Source: an uncultured Actinomyces sp. (GTDB taxonomy: Bacteria; Actinomycetota; Actinomycetes; Actinomycetales; Actinomycetaceae). From it: 40,255 nt of DNA. The notes below the pieces were generated by a model that was not told the origin of the DNA, searched no databases, and was given only the letters and a program-made list of their open reading frames with translations. Shown in pieces: positions 25,416 to 34,026 of the stretch. The stretch spans positions 1 to 40,255 of the forward strand of contig CALHZX010000109.1 in NCBI GenBank assembly GCA_938040725.1. The letters are read 5' to 3'. The position numbers were made by a program, and so were the translations under genes. Every line of letters begins with the position of its first letter. Position 1 is the first letter of the stretch.

Positions 25416-25444
25416 ACTATCCGCTTCTTATTAGTTCGTGTCAA
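25416..25444 (-). promoter_or_regulatory. Promoter of the LysM/Rv3235 operon
   Basis: On the minus strand a perfect TTGACA -35 (25444-25439) and GATAGT -10 (25421-25416) are 17 bases apart, giving a leader of about 35 bases before the ATG at 25375. Confidence 0.6.
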
Positions 25445-25513
25445 TACATTTGAAGAAATGAGATGAAAATGTGATGTGCAGCGCTTTGAGCTGGAATGTG
25501 GCATCGTTGGGGA

Positions 25514-26080
25514 ATGGACATGTCAGCATTCATGGCCGAGCTGGAGTCACGCTTCGACGAGGAGCGCGTGCGCGACCTAGAAGAGCTTATTGACGAGCTG
25601 ACGGACGCGGAGCGCGCATCCGTCACCCTCTCGGCGCGATTGGCTGGCGCGGTGGGCGTCCTCACCCTCGCGCTGCGCGGCGGGCACGTGGTGTCGGGGC
25701 AGGTTCTTGACTCGACTCGCACGTGGGTGCTCCTGCGTGGCGACGGGGGAGATAGCCTCGTCATGCTGTCCGCCGTCGTCGGTGCCTGGCCGCTCGGGCG
25801 TAGCGTGGCTCGCGAGTCGTCGATCAGGGGTGGGATCGGCGTGGGTCACGTTCTGCGCGAGCTGAGTACGCGGGGCGTCGGCGTCGCCATCGAATCCGAC
25901 GGTGGGGACCACAGGGGGATCATCGACGCGGTCTATGCGGACCATGTGGATGTCGCCCTCAGTGGAACGGCCATCAGCTATGACGGCCGCGATGAACAGG
26001 AAGAAATGGTCGTCTCGCTAGCTCTTGCGGGGCTTCGTCAACTCCGCGTGCTCGGCCAGCGATGGTCGACCGATTACTGA
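25514..26080 (+). CDS. Hypothetical protein
   Basis: A 188-residue protein that I do not recognise. Residues 1-45 are strongly acidic and helical (ELESRFDEERVRDLEELIDE). The middle contains beta-rich repeats around RGGHVVSGQVLDSTRTWVLL and GVGVAIESDGGDHRG, resembling the short strand-turn patterns of Sm-like or SH3-like barrels, a weak impression only. There is no signal peptide or membrane helix. The ATG at 25514 follows TTGGGGA; the in-frame ATG at 25520 is an alternative. Its last seven bases overlap the end of the convergent HTH gene. Confidence 0.7.
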   Translation: MDMSAFMAELESRFDEERVRDLEELIDELTDAERASVTLSARLAGAVGVLTLALRGGHVVSGQVLDSTRTWVLLRGDGGDSLVMLSAVVGAWPLGRSVARESSIRGGIGVGHVLRELSTRGVGVAIESDGGDHRGIIDAVYADHVDVALSGTAISYDGRDEQEEMVVSLALAGLRQLRVLGQRWSTDY

Positions 26081-26286
26081 GCGTTTTCCGCCTTCTGACG
26101 CTCGCGCGTCGCGACGTATTGGTCCTGGATGAACTGCTCCAGGACCGATTCTTCGATCCTCCATACGTGCTTGCCGCCGACCTGGATGGCCGGGAGTTCG
26201 CCGGAGGAAACGAGGGCGCGGGTGGCTGACATCGTGAGATTCAGGGTCTCGGCGACGTCAGCGAGAGTGAGGAATCGTGTTGCCAT
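26074..26286 (-). CDS. Small excisionase/BldC-like helix-turn-helix protein
   Basis: A 70-residue single-domain winged-HTH protein of the MerR/excisionase type: FLTLADVAETLNLTMSATR is the helix-turn-helix and GELPAIQVGGKHVWRIEES the wing. Such proteins include phage excisionases and the developmental regulator BldC. With no phage genes nearby, a chromosomal BldC-like regulator is more likely. It is divergent from the SAF/CpaE-like genes, and their shared 145-base intergenic region holds repeated motifs it might bind. The ATG has no visible Shine-Dalgarno. Confidence 0.82.
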   Translation of the reverse strand: MATRFLTLADVAETLNLTMSATRALVSSGELPAIQVGGKHVWRIEESVLEQFIQDQYVATRERQKAENAQ

Positions 26287-26329
26287 GGCAACATGTTATC
26301 AGTTGAGATTGCTTCGTCTGATTGGTTTG

Positions 26330-26394
26330 AGTCGGCAATTTTTTGTCCGACATATGACCGATGTGCTCGGTTGGTTCTGATGGATAGTCGGCAA
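26330..26394. promoter_or_regulatory. Repeated AGTCGGCAA motif between divergent HTH and SAF genes
   Basis: AGTCGGCAA occurs at 26330-26338 and 26386-26394. The first copy forms an imperfect hairpin with TTGTCCGAC across a T-run. These are candidate operator sites in a region with no gene; no regulator is proven. Confidence 0.3.
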
Positions 26395-26431
26395 CCTACC
26401 GCTTTTCCGGTCGAACGTGCATGATAGAAGA

Positions 26432-27070
26432 GTGAAACGCGTCTCAGCTCCAGTGTCGATTCCGGCGCGCGCCCCCGGCAAGATAGACCGCCGATTCATT
26501 ATCGGAGTGGTCCTCGTCATCGCGTCCGTGATCGCTTTCAGTGTCCTCAGCGGCTTCCTCCGGGGAGGATCCCGTGTCTACGCCGTGACAAGTACGATTG
26601 CGCCCGGTGAAGCCATCACGGCCGCGAATGTGCGAGAAATCGACCTCCGCGTGGATGGTTCCGTCTATGCGCCCACGTCCGAGGCGCCCATGGGATCCAT
26701 TGCGACGCGCCAGCTCGTGCCCGGTCAGATCATCATGCGCTCCGATATCGCGCAGACCGAATCGGAGGGGACGGACCAGACGGTGCGTCTCGCGGTGACC
26801 GTGACAACCGGCCTGCCCGACGGGGTGGCCGACGGTACCAGGATCCAGCTGTGGACGGTTCCGACACGCACGCAGGCCCAGGGGGCGGAGCAGGCACACG
26901 AAATCGAGGGATCCTTTACGTTCGTGCGCGCGATAGAAGCATCCTCCTCGTCTCAAACGAGGAGGGGAACGCGCATCGAGATCCTGGCGAACTCTTCGTC
27001 GCTGCCCGTCCTTCTAGCCGCTCAGAGCTCAACGGATGGCCTCGCCGCCGTGCCCGTCGGTGCGCCATGA
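26432..27070 (+). CDS. SAF domain protein, CpaB/RcpC-like
   Basis: A 212-residue protein with an N-terminal basic stretch, one membrane helix (about 23-45, FIIGVVLVIASVIAFSVLSG) and a SAF domain (about 50-110: TIAPGEAITAANVREIDL and ATRQLVPGQIIMRSDI). The last ~100 residues form an extracytoplasmic beta-rich part. CpaB/RcpC proteins belong to Flp/Tad pilus machines, where the SAF domain is thought to contact cell-wall glycan. The start is uncertain: GTG at 26432 is used here, GTG at 26417 is in frame. It overlaps the next gene as ATGA, so the two act together. Confidence 0.75.
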   Translation: MKRVSAPVSIPARAPGKIDRRFIIGVVLVIASVIAFSVLSGFLRGGSRVYAVTSTIAPGEAITAANVREIDLRVDGSVYAPTSEAPMGSIATRQLVPGQIIMRSDIAQTESEGTDQTVRLAVTVTTGLPDGVADGTRIQLWTVPTRTQAQGAEQAHEIEGSFTFVRAIEASSSSQTRRGTRIEILANSSSLPVLLAAQSSTDGLAAVPVGAP

Positions 27071-28254
27071 GTACCGTTCACGGGGTGGTTATCCTCGCCG
27101 AGCAGCGATACGAAGCGCCCCTCATCCAGGCAATACAACGGCATGGAGAGACCCTCGAGATCGTTCGTCGCTGCGCCGATCTCGCTGAGGTCATTGCCGC
27201 AGGCCGCGCGGGGGTCGCGGACCTGGCAGTCATCGACGGTGCCGACCCCGACCTGACGGCCGAGGCGCTCGACGCGCTGCGCTCGTGCGGCATGGCGGTC
27301 GTTGCGCTTGGCTCGCATGCGCTCAGGGCTAGGCTTGTCTCCCTCGGCGTCGCGTCGGTCGCAGCTCCCGGCAGCCCCGAACAGGTCGTCAATTCGCTGA
27401 TCGCGGCGACGCGTAACGTTCGTGTCCACGCCTCCATCGCGGATGAGCAACCCCCGCCACCTCCACCGCCCTCGTCTCCGGGCACGGTCACCGCGGTGTG
27501 GGGGACCAGCGGAGCGCCCGGACGCACGACCCTCGCTGCGGGTATCGCGACACTCCTCGCGCGCACTGCGCCGACCCTCCTCGTCGACGCAGACACCGCT
27601 AACCCGACGATTGCGCACCTTCTCGGTTTGCCCGTTCAGGCCTCGGGCCTGTCCATCTTGGCACGCACCGCCTCGCGTGGGCCGCTCACGCCCCAGGACG
27701 TCCAGTCCGCTGCGGCCGAGCGATCCGAGGGGTTGCGCGTCATCACCGGCCTGGTCACCGGGCACCGGTGGCGCGAAGTGAGCCGTTCGAGCATCGAATC
27801 GATCATCGGAGCCCTGCGACTGAGCGCCCGCTACAGCGTCGTCGATATCGCCTCCACGTCCCTCGAAAAATCCAGCCGCGTGGCCAGTAGGGAAGACGCT
27901 GCGCTCGGGGTGCTTGAGCGCGTCGACCGGCTCGTGATCGTCGCGCGCGGGGACATCATCGGCATCAACCGCCTCTCCTTCCTAGCCAGCTGGTGGGCTG
28001 AACACGGCGGCGATTGTCCGATTACCCTCATCGTCAACCGCGTCAGTACGGATGCGATCGGAGCACGCCCCGTCGCATCCCTGCAGGACGCGATCGGCGC
28101 CTTCATGCCCGAACAGGTCTTCCACGTTGTCAGCGAAGATGCGGGCGTGCAGCGGGCTGCCCTGCGCGGCAAAGCTTTGGGGGAAAGCGGCACGCATTGT
28201 AAGGCTTCCGACGAGTTGGAGGCGATTGTCGCGCAGTGGATGCCTACACTGTGA
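27067..28254 (+). CDS. CpaE/TadZ-like MinD-family ATPase with atypical Walker A
   Basis: A 395-residue protein. Residues 1-120 resemble a degenerate receiver domain (VADLAVIDGADPDL). A seven-proline linker (about 129-135) leads to a SIMIBI/MinD-type ATPase domain. Its P-loop reads GTSGAPGRTT (about 146-155), with neither the signature Lys nor the usual GKT Lys, a form common in TadZ/CpaE-like proteins of actinobacteria. LLVDADTANPTIAHLLG is the switch/Walker A' region. CpaE/TadZ proteins position pilus assembly machinery at the membrane. No CpaF, TadB/C or pilin gene is in the window. Confidence 0.75.
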   Translation: MSTVHGVVILAEQRYEAPLIQAIQRHGETLEIVRRCADLAEVIAAGRAGVADLAVIDGADPDLTAEALDALRSCGMAVVALGSHALRARLVSLGVASVAAPGSPEQVVNSLIAATRNVRVHASIADEQPPPPPPPSSPGTVTAVWGTSGAPGRTTLAAGIATLLARTAPTLLVDADTANPTIAHLLGLPVQASGLSILARTASRGPLTPQDVQSAAAERSEGLRVITGLVTGHRWREVSRSSIESIIGALRLSARYSVVDIASTSLEKSSRVASREDAALGVLERVDRLVIVARGDIIGINRLSFLASWWAEHGGDCPITLIVNRVSTDAIGARPVASLQDAIGAFMPEQVFHVVSEDAGVQRAALRGKALGESGTHCKASDELEAIVAQWMPTL

Positions 28255-28256
28255 TC

Positions 28257-28727
28257 ATGCGCGTCTACGTTCCCGCCGTCCTGTCTGACCTGTCCGTTCC
28301 GCTGCCGCCCGTGCGCGGCGGTGTTCTGTGCGTGCCTGAGGCCGCCATGAGCGGGGAGGACATTGAGGTTCTCGAGGACGACGCCATGACCGAGGCGGCG
28401 CTGTCCTCCCTCGAGCTGGCGCGCGAGACGGAGGGGGCGGGGCTGGCACGCGTGGTCCTCGCCGTCGACACGCCGACCTCGACGACGCTGACTCCCGGCG
28501 AGCAGATCGAACCCCACATCTTCGAGGCCGCGGCCTTCGAATACACCTGGTCGGACGTGGCAGCGATCCTCGCGGACCTGCCCGACGCCTCGCCCGCGGT
28601 CCAGGCCGTCCTGGATGCTGACACCCAGGACGACGCCGACGAGGCCGTGGCCGCTCTGTGGGAGTCCTCCCTGGCGTGGTTTGACCGCTCCGAGCGCCCC
28701 GCGGTCCTGGCCCTGCACAAGGGCTGA
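28257..28727 (+). CDS. DUF6912 family protein
   Basis: A 156-residue soluble acidic protein starting MRVYVPAVLSDL, the characteristic opening of the DUF6912 family. Conserved segments include RVVLAVDTPTS and EAAAFEYTWSDVAAILAD, with a C-terminal AVAALWESSLAWFD. Function unknown. It begins two bases after the CpaE-like stop and may be co-transcribed with it; it converges on sbcC with a three-base gap. Confidence 0.75.
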   Translation: MRVYVPAVLSDLSVPLPPVRGGVLCVPEAAMSGEDIEVLEDDAMTEAALSSLELARETEGAGLARVVLAVDTPTSTTLTPGEQIEPHIFEAAAFEYTWSDVAAILADLPDASPAVQAVLDADTQDDADEAVAALWESSLAWFDRSERPAVLALHKG

Positions 28728-28730
28728 CGC

Positions 28731-31700
28731 CTACGCGCGCACGCTCAGGGTCGATCCTCCTTCCGGCAGCGGTCGCACCTGGATCTGGTCCGCGATCTGG
28801 GTCGCCATCTCTTCCACGTGCGAGATGACGCCGACCGTGCGCCCAGCGCTGCGCAGCGCCTGCAGCTGTGCCATCACGAGGCTGAGCGTGTGCGAGTCCA
28901 ACGACCCGAAGCCCTCGTCGATGAACATCGTGCGCAGCTCGACGCCACCGGCCTCGGCTGAGACGACGTCCGCGAGGCCGAGAGCCAACGCGAGGGACGT
29001 GTAGAACGTTTCCCCGCCCGACAGGGTGCGTGGGCTGCGCATTCCGTCCGTGTCATGGTCGATGATCGCCAGGCCGAGGCCAGACTTGCGCGAGGCGGTG
29101 CCGTCGTCGGGGACGGAGGCGAGCTCGTAGCGTCCCGACGAGATCGCCGCCAGGCGCGGGTTCGCGGCCGCCAGGACCTCCTCGAGGCGCGCGATGAGCA
29201 CCCACGCCGACAGGGGAGTGGACGTCAGGTTCTCCGGGCCCGATGCGGCAGCGATGTCTGCGAGGCGTTGGATGGGGCCGGCCTGCTCTCGGGCGCGCGC
29301 GAGTGCCTCCAACGCCTCTTCGAGCGAGGCGCGGGCGGCGTCCAGCTGAGCGCACTGCTGCTCGAGAATGCCGGACGCTCGGGAAGCTGCAGCGGCGTCC
29401 TCCTCGGCCTTGCGGGCGGTCTCGGTGAGAGCCTCAAGGTCCGGTGCGGACGCTGCTGCCGCGCGGGTCAGGCGCTCCGAAGCAAGCGCTTCGCGCGCCG
29501 CAAAAAGCGCCTTCTCGTGCGTGGCCACACGCGTCTCGAGAGACTGGACCTGGGGGAGTGGAAGCAGGAGCGTGCGCCACGAGTCCGCCCCAAGGCCCTG
29601 ATCCGTCAGTGCATCCGTGAGGGCGCGGCGCGCCTGTGCGAGCGCGGCGCGGGCGTTGTCCCAATCGGCGCAGGCCCCGGCCAAGGCCGCCGCCCGGTGT
29701 GCGCGCTCATCAAGGTGCGCTGCGCGAGCGTCAAGGGAGTCGAAGTCGGCGCGCTCAGTCTCCACGCGAGCCTCAGCCGCAGCCAGGGCGGATTCGCGCT
29801 CCTGCAGGGTGGAGGCGAGGGACGCGTCGGCCTCGCGGGCACTCGCGAGGGCATCCGTCAGTCCGTCGAGGCGGGTACGCTCCTGTGCGAGGGCCGCCTC
29901 TATCTCGGTGATCTGTGGGCTGAGCGCCTCGAGCTTTGCGACGAGCTCGGCCGCCCGATCCCGCTCGGTCTCGAGGGTCGTGGTGGGGGCGCCGGCCACC
30001 TCGTTGAGCTGGGCGATACGCCGCACGAGATCCTGGTGGCGCGCCTGCGCATCTCGCAGCGCGCCCTCCGCGCGGTCTCGCGCCTGATCTAGATCGGCGA
30101 CCTGCTCGCGCGTGATCTCCCCGTGGGCGGAAGGTGCGGGAGCCGGGTGAGCGGTGGACCCGCACACGGGACACGGCGTGTCCTTCTTGAGCTCACGTGC
30201 GAGCGCCGATGCGCTCTGTGCGATCCACAGGTCGTGGCCGTCCGCAGCTGCGGCGTTCGCGAGCTTCGCTGCGACTGTGGCCTCGCGCAGCTCGTCCGAT
30301 GCTCCGAGGAGAGCCGAGCGCAGCAGGTCCGCCTGCATGGAGGCATCCAGTCGCTCGTTGATGGCGCGTAGCGTGGATGCGGCCTCAGGTAGCGTGTCGG
30401 CGTCTGCCCGCATGAGGTGTAGGGCTTCGGTGGCCTGCTCGATGCGCAGGGGCAATGTCTCGCGCTCGGCCTCGATGGACGCAATGCGCGCCAATGCCTG
30501 CTCGCGGCGGGAGCGCAGCGACTCGATCTGGGCGCGCGCCTCGGGCAGCGAGCGCTCAACGGCCAGCGCTTCGTCGAGAGAGCCGCGCGTGCGCGTCGCC
30601 TCGTCGCGCAGTTCCTGCGCCCGCTCGCCGAGAGCCGCCACGGCCTCGGGTGTCAAGGATGCAGGATCGATGGCATCTGCGTCTGAGAGGGCGGGGGACA
30701 GAGCTGCGACCTGGTCTCCTGCGGTCTCCAGGCGAGCCGAGGCCTCGGCCACGGCCGCGTCGAGGGGCGCCACGGCCAGCGCTCGGCGGGCTTGACCCGC
30801 GCGCTCACGGTCGGATGCGATTGCTTCCTCCGATGCGGCAAGATCGGCGAGCGTCGCGCTGACGCGCGCGTGCTCGGCCTGGGCCTCAGCCAGGGCGCGT
30901 CCATCGGACAAGGCGTGGGAAGCCTCCCGCGCGGTCGCTGTGGCCACCTTGGCGACGTGCAGGGTCTGGGCGTGCGCCTCTCGCGCGCGATCACAGGCCT
31001 GCTGGGTCCAGCGTGTCACGGCGCTGGAATCCTCCGCACCCGCGTCCAGCTGGTTGGCCTCCTCGGCCTCGGCTGCGTGCTCTTGCGCGTGGGGTGCATC
31101 CGTGTGCACGTCCTCGCTCAGGGCGTCATTCAGCGACCGCACGCGCTCGAAAGCACCGACTGCGGCGACGCGCCGCTCCTCGATGCCGCGCTTCGACGAG
31201 GCGGCCGCATCGACGAGGGCCTTCGTGAAGTCCACGTAGATCTGCGTGTCGAAAATGTCGCGCAGGATCTGCTCGCGGGCATCCGACGTGGCGTTGAGGA
31301 ACTGGGAGAACTTGCCCTGCGGGAGGACGATCGTCTGCAGGAACTGGTCCTTGTCCAGGCCCACGATTGCCGGAATCTCAGAGCCCACGTCGCGCGGACC
31401 CGACGCGATCGGCTCGACGGTGCGCCACCCGTCCGGAGCGTCCGGATCCTCCACGACGCGAGTGAGCGTCGACTTCGAACTACGCTGTGACTTCTTGCCT
31501 ACCGGCGTGTACGCGGGGGTGCGGGTCACCCGGTAGATGCCCGTCGTCACCTCGAACACCAGGTCCGCCTCCGACGGATCCGAATCCGAGATGTGGTTGG
31601 AACGCAGGCGGTCCTTCGACGCGTCCTTCGTGCGGGCCACGTCCCCGTACAGGGCGAAGGTGATCGCGTCGATGAGCGTGGACTTGCCCGCGCCCGTCGG

Positions 31701-31805
31701 CCCGTCCAGGAGGAACAGGCCCGAGTCCTCGAAGGCCGAAAAGTCGACCGTGTGCTCGCCCGCGAAGGGGCCGATGCCCACAATGCGCAGCCACCGAATC
31801 TTCAC
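28731..31805 (-). CDS. sbcC: Exonuclease SbcC (Rad50-like ATPase)
   Basis: A 1024-residue SMC/Rad50-type protein that, with SbcD, cleaves DNA ends and hairpins. An N-terminal ATPase half (FLLDGPTGAGKSTLIDAITF, Walker A), long Ala/Glu/Arg-rich coiled coils, a central zinc hook CPVCGS for dimerisation, a second coiled coil, and a C-terminal ATPase half with the signature LSGGETFYTSLALALGLADV and Walker B MFIDEGFGSLD are all visible. GTG at 31805 is preferred because it overlaps the SbcD stop as GTGA and begins the conserved VKIRWLRIVGIGPFAG. One operon with sbcD. Confidence 0.94.
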   Translation of the reverse strand: MKIRWLRIVGIGPFAGEHTVDFSAFEDSGLFLLDGPTGAGKSTLIDAITFALYGDVARTKDASKDRLRSNHISDSDPSEADLVFEVTTGIYRVTRTPAYTPVGKKSQRSSKSTLTRVVEDPDAPDGWRTVEPIASGPRDVGSEIPAIVGLDKDQFLQTIVLPQGKFSQFLNATSDAREQILRDIFDTQIYVDFTKALVDAAASSKRGIEERRVAAVGAFERVRSLNDALSEDVHTDAPHAQEHAAEAEEANQLDAGAEDSSAVTRWTQQACDRAREAHAQTLHVAKVATATAREASHALSDGRALAEAQAEHARVSATLADLAASEEAIASDRERAGQARRALAVAPLDAAVAEASARLETAGDQVAALSPALSDADAIDPASLTPEAVAALGERAQELRDEATRTRGSLDEALAVERSLPEARAQIESLRSRREQALARIASIEAERETLPLRIEQATEALHLMRADADTLPEAASTLRAINERLDASMQADLLRSALLGASDELREATVAAKLANAAAADGHDLWIAQSASALARELKKDTPCPVCGSTAHPAPAPSAHGEITREQVADLDQARDRAEGALRDAQARHQDLVRRIAQLNEVAGAPTTTLETERDRAAELVAKLEALSPQITEIEAALAQERTRLDGLTDALASAREADASLASTLQERESALAAAEARVETERADFDSLDARAAHLDERAHRAAALAGACADWDNARAALAQARRALTDALTDQGLGADSWRTLLLPLPQVQSLETRVATHEKALFAAREALASERLTRAAAASAPDLEALTETARKAEEDAAAASRASGILEQQCAQLDAARASLEEALEALARAREQAGPIQRLADIAAASGPENLTSTPLSAWVLIARLEEVLAAANPRLAAISSGRYELASVPDDGTASRKSGLGLAIIDHDTDGMRSPRTLSGGETFYTSLALALGLADVVSAEAGGVELRTMFIDEGFGSLDSHTLSLVMAQLQALRSAGRTVGVISHVEEMATQIADQIQVRPLPEGGSTLSVRA

Positions 31806-33007
31806 TGCATGTCCTTTCCTCGAAGCCCCGCCCACACGTCCAGGGCAAGCTCGCGCTCTTGAGAGCTCAGTGCCCGCCCGCCCACGGCCTCGTAAAACTC
31901 CTCCGTGACCTCGCGCGGATCGCGGGATGCGCGCACGGCCATCGCGGGAGCCAGCGAGGGGGCCTGGGAAGGACGGTGAACGACGACGAGGGCGTGCGGA
32001 TAGACGTCGCGGATACGCGGAACCATGCGCTCGGGGCGCGCATCGTCCGTGACCGTGATCGATACGTACGAGGCCGTGGCGGCCTCGTCGGGATCCGCGA
32101 GTAGCTCATCCATGGTCCCCTCGAGCACCGCGATGCCCCGCAGCGTCGGGATGGGCACCACCTCGATGTCGGCTACCGAGGTGGCGTCCGTGGTCACGAG
32201 AGTGATCGACTTGGTGGCCCCGGCCTCGGAGAAGGAATACGCGATGGGCGATCCCGCGTAGCGGATCGGGACCGAGGCCCCCGAGATGTCCTGCGGGCGG
32301 TGCAGGTGCCCGGCAGCCACGTAGTCCAGGCCGTGGGTCAGGGGCTCTTCAGCCCCGAGCGTGTCGAAGAGGTCCGCCGACACGGAGGGGACGCCGCCCA
32401 CCTGGATATCGCGCTCGGAGTCCGAGGCCTGGGCACCCGTGACGAAGGCGTGGGGCATCGCGACGGCCGGACGATCGTCGCCCGCGTTGCGCCGGGCCTC
32501 CAGGTCCGCGCGCACCCGGCGCAGCGCGGCCGCCAGGACCGCCTGATGGGAGCGGGGCAGGGGAGCGGGCAGGTCGGCCTCACCCTGCACAGGTAGGTCC
32601 GACAGAGACTGACGCACGAGGTCGGGCTCCAGGTAGGGCATCGGGTACACGAGTGTGCCCCCGGCCTGGATGGGTGTGCCAATCGCCTCGGGGTCCGTCA
32701 CCACGTGGAGCGAAGGGGTGAGCAAACCTGCGAAAAGCCCCAGGCGCGCGGCCCCGTCGTGGTTTCCCGACGTCAGGATGACCGTCGTGATCTCCGTCAG
32801 CTCGCGCAGGGCGCGGCGCATCCGCGCGAGCGCGTCCACGGGCGGAACCGCGCGGTCGAACACGTCGCCCGAGATGAGTACGGCGTCCACGCCGCGCTCA
32901 CGCACCAGGGCAATCAGCCACTCGATGAACGCGTCCGCGCTGTCGCCCAGCGACGCGCCGTGCAGCGTGCGCCCCAGGTGCCAGTCGGAGGTATGCAGAA
33001 TCAACAT
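31802..33007 (-). CDS. sbcD: Exonuclease SbcD (Mre11-like nuclease)
   Basis: A 401-residue calcineurin-like phosphoesterase, the nuclease subunit of SbcCD. The metal-binding motifs appear in order: HTSDWHLG (residues 5-12), SGDVFD, TSGNHD and AAGHLHRP. The C-terminal capping and SbcC-binding region follows. The ATG at 33007 is chosen because the nuclease motif starts four residues later. The upstream region shared with the divergent amidotransferase carries a GTGTGAC/GTCACAC inverted repeat. Confidence 0.94.
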   Translation of the reverse strand: MLILHTSDWHLGRTLHGASLGDSADAFIEWLIALVRERGVDAVLISGDVFDRAVPPVDALARMRRALRELTEITTVILTSGNHDGAARLGLFAGLLTPSLHVVTDPEAIGTPIQAGGTLVYPMPYLEPDLVRQSLSDLPVQGEADLPAPLPRSHQAVLAAALRRVRADLEARRNAGDDRPAVAMPHAFVTGAQASDSERDIQVGGVPSVSADLFDTLGAEEPLTHGLDYVAAGHLHRPQDISGASVPIRYAGSPIAYSFSEAGATKSITLVTTDATSVADIEVVPIPTLRGIAVLEGTMDELLADPDEAATASYVSITVTDDARPERMVPRIRDVYPHALVVVHRPSQAPSLAPAMAVRASRDPREVTEEFYEAVGGRALSSQERELALDVWAGLRGKDMQ

Positions 33008-33014
33008 GATCCCA

Positions 33015-33051
33015 GTGTGACAGAGGGCGCCCACATCTGCGTCCGTCACAC
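33015..33051. promoter_or_regulatory. Inverted repeat between divergent sbcD and amidotransferase genes
   Basis: GTGTGAC (33015-33021) and GTCACAC (33045-33051) are perfect seven-base inverted arms 23 bases apart. They flank the likely sbcD promoter, starting eight bases from its ATG. A shared operator is possible. Confidence 0.3.
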
Positions 33052-33108
33052 ACGCTTGGAGGGCGGACACGAGCTGCACGCACGCCCTCACCCGATAGCA
33101 TGGTGGGC

Positions 33109-33837
33109 ATGACCAAGCCCTTCCTCATGCTGACTTCGCGCGACGACGGCCCCGTCCTGGCCGCCGAGTGCGCCGACCTGCCTTGCTTCTCGGGACTGAC
33201 CCCGGGTCAGGTCCGCCAGGTGCGCATGGAGAGGGAACTGCCCGACCTCGACCTGTCCGAGTACTCGGGTGCCTTCGTGTGCGGATCACCGTGGGACGCG
33301 AACGCCGACGACCACCTCAAGGACGAGCGACAGGTGCGCGCCGAGGCGTGGCTGCGTTCCTTCTACGACCGGGCGCTGGGCGAATCCTTCCCGTTCCTGG
33401 GCCTGTGCTACGGGCTGGGCACCCTCACCCTGCACCTGGGCGGCGTCGTCGACACCCATCACGGCGAGGAGATCAGCGGCATCGCTCTGACCAAGACCGA
33501 CGCCGGCCGCGAAGATCCCCTTTTGGAAGGTACCCCCGACCGCTTCCACTCCTACGTTGGCCACCACGAGGCCGTGCGCGAGCTAGCCCCCGGCATGCAG
33601 ATCCTCCTGGCCGGGGACGACACCCCGATCCAGATGGTGCGCGTCGGTGAGGCCGCGTGGGCGACCCAGTTCCACCCCGAGATGGACCTGGGCGGCGTCA
33701 ACGTGCGCATCGACCAGTACGCGGGCCGCTACTACCCGGCGGAGAAGGCCGAGGCCATCCGCGCCCAGGTCGCGACCGTGGATACGGCCCCCTCGCGCGT
33801 CATCCTGCGCAACTTCGTGCGCCGCTTCCAGCGCTGA
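33109..33837 (+). CDS. Class I glutamine amidotransferase (GMP synthase-like domain)
   Basis: A 242-residue stand-alone GATase1 protein. The nucleophile elbow is GLCYGLG with the catalytic Cys near residue 102, and the His of the triad is in TQFHPEM near residue 188. The oxyanion-side segment GAFVCGSPWD is also present. Such proteins hydrolyse glutamine or related amides; those lacking a fused synthase domain are often annotated as 'GMP synthase' without proof. It is not GuaA, which would be about twice as long. ATG at 33109 is preferred over the in-frame ATG at 33100. It is divergent from sbcD and followed by a hairpin. Confidence 0.85.
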   Translation: MTKPFLMLTSRDDGPVLAAECADLPCFSGLTPGQVRQVRMERELPDLDLSEYSGAFVCGSPWDANADDHLKDERQVRAEAWLRSFYDRALGESFPFLGLCYGLGTLTLHLGGVVDTHHGEEISGIALTKTDAGREDPLLEGTPDRFHSYVGHHEAVRELAPGMQILLAGDDTPIQMVRVGEAAWATQFHPEMDLGGVNVRIDQYAGRYYPAEKAEAIRAQVATVDTAPSRVILRNFVRRFQR

Positions 33838-33855
33838 GTGCCGCCGGCGGGCGGG

Positions 33856-33870
33856 GCCGCGCTCCGCGGC
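33856..33870 (+). terminator. Short GC hairpin after the amidotransferase gene
   Basis: GCCGCG and CGCGGC pair around a three-base loop 18 bases after the stop. There is no U-run, so terminator function is only plausible. Confidence 0.35.
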
Positions 33871-33874
33871 GCAG

Positions 33875-34012
33875 TTAGCGGGCCTTGCGGCGCAGGTAGA
33901 TCCAGTTCACCAGGGCGACGGCGCCCAGGACGCAGCTCGTCAGCATCGAGTGGCGGTAGGCCGTCATGTCGTCTGTCAGGGGCACGAAGGCGCTCACCAT
34001 CGCGGTGACGAT
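33875..34012 (-). pseudogene. 3' remnant of a third four-helix membrane protein paralogue
   Basis: The minus strand encodes about 45 residues ending in LGAVALVNWIYLRRKAR and a stop, preceded by a loop LTDDMTAYRHSM. Hydrophobic pattern, loop position and basic end match the C-termini of the two intact paralogues at 34027 and 34851. The upstream three quarters of such a gene are missing, and the frame differs by one from the adjacent intact gene, so it is not simply its continuation. It is probably the tail left after recombination. A short free-standing gene from the ATG at 34000 cannot be excluded. Confidence 0.5.
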
Positions 34013-34026
34013 GTGAGGGTGCGAGG

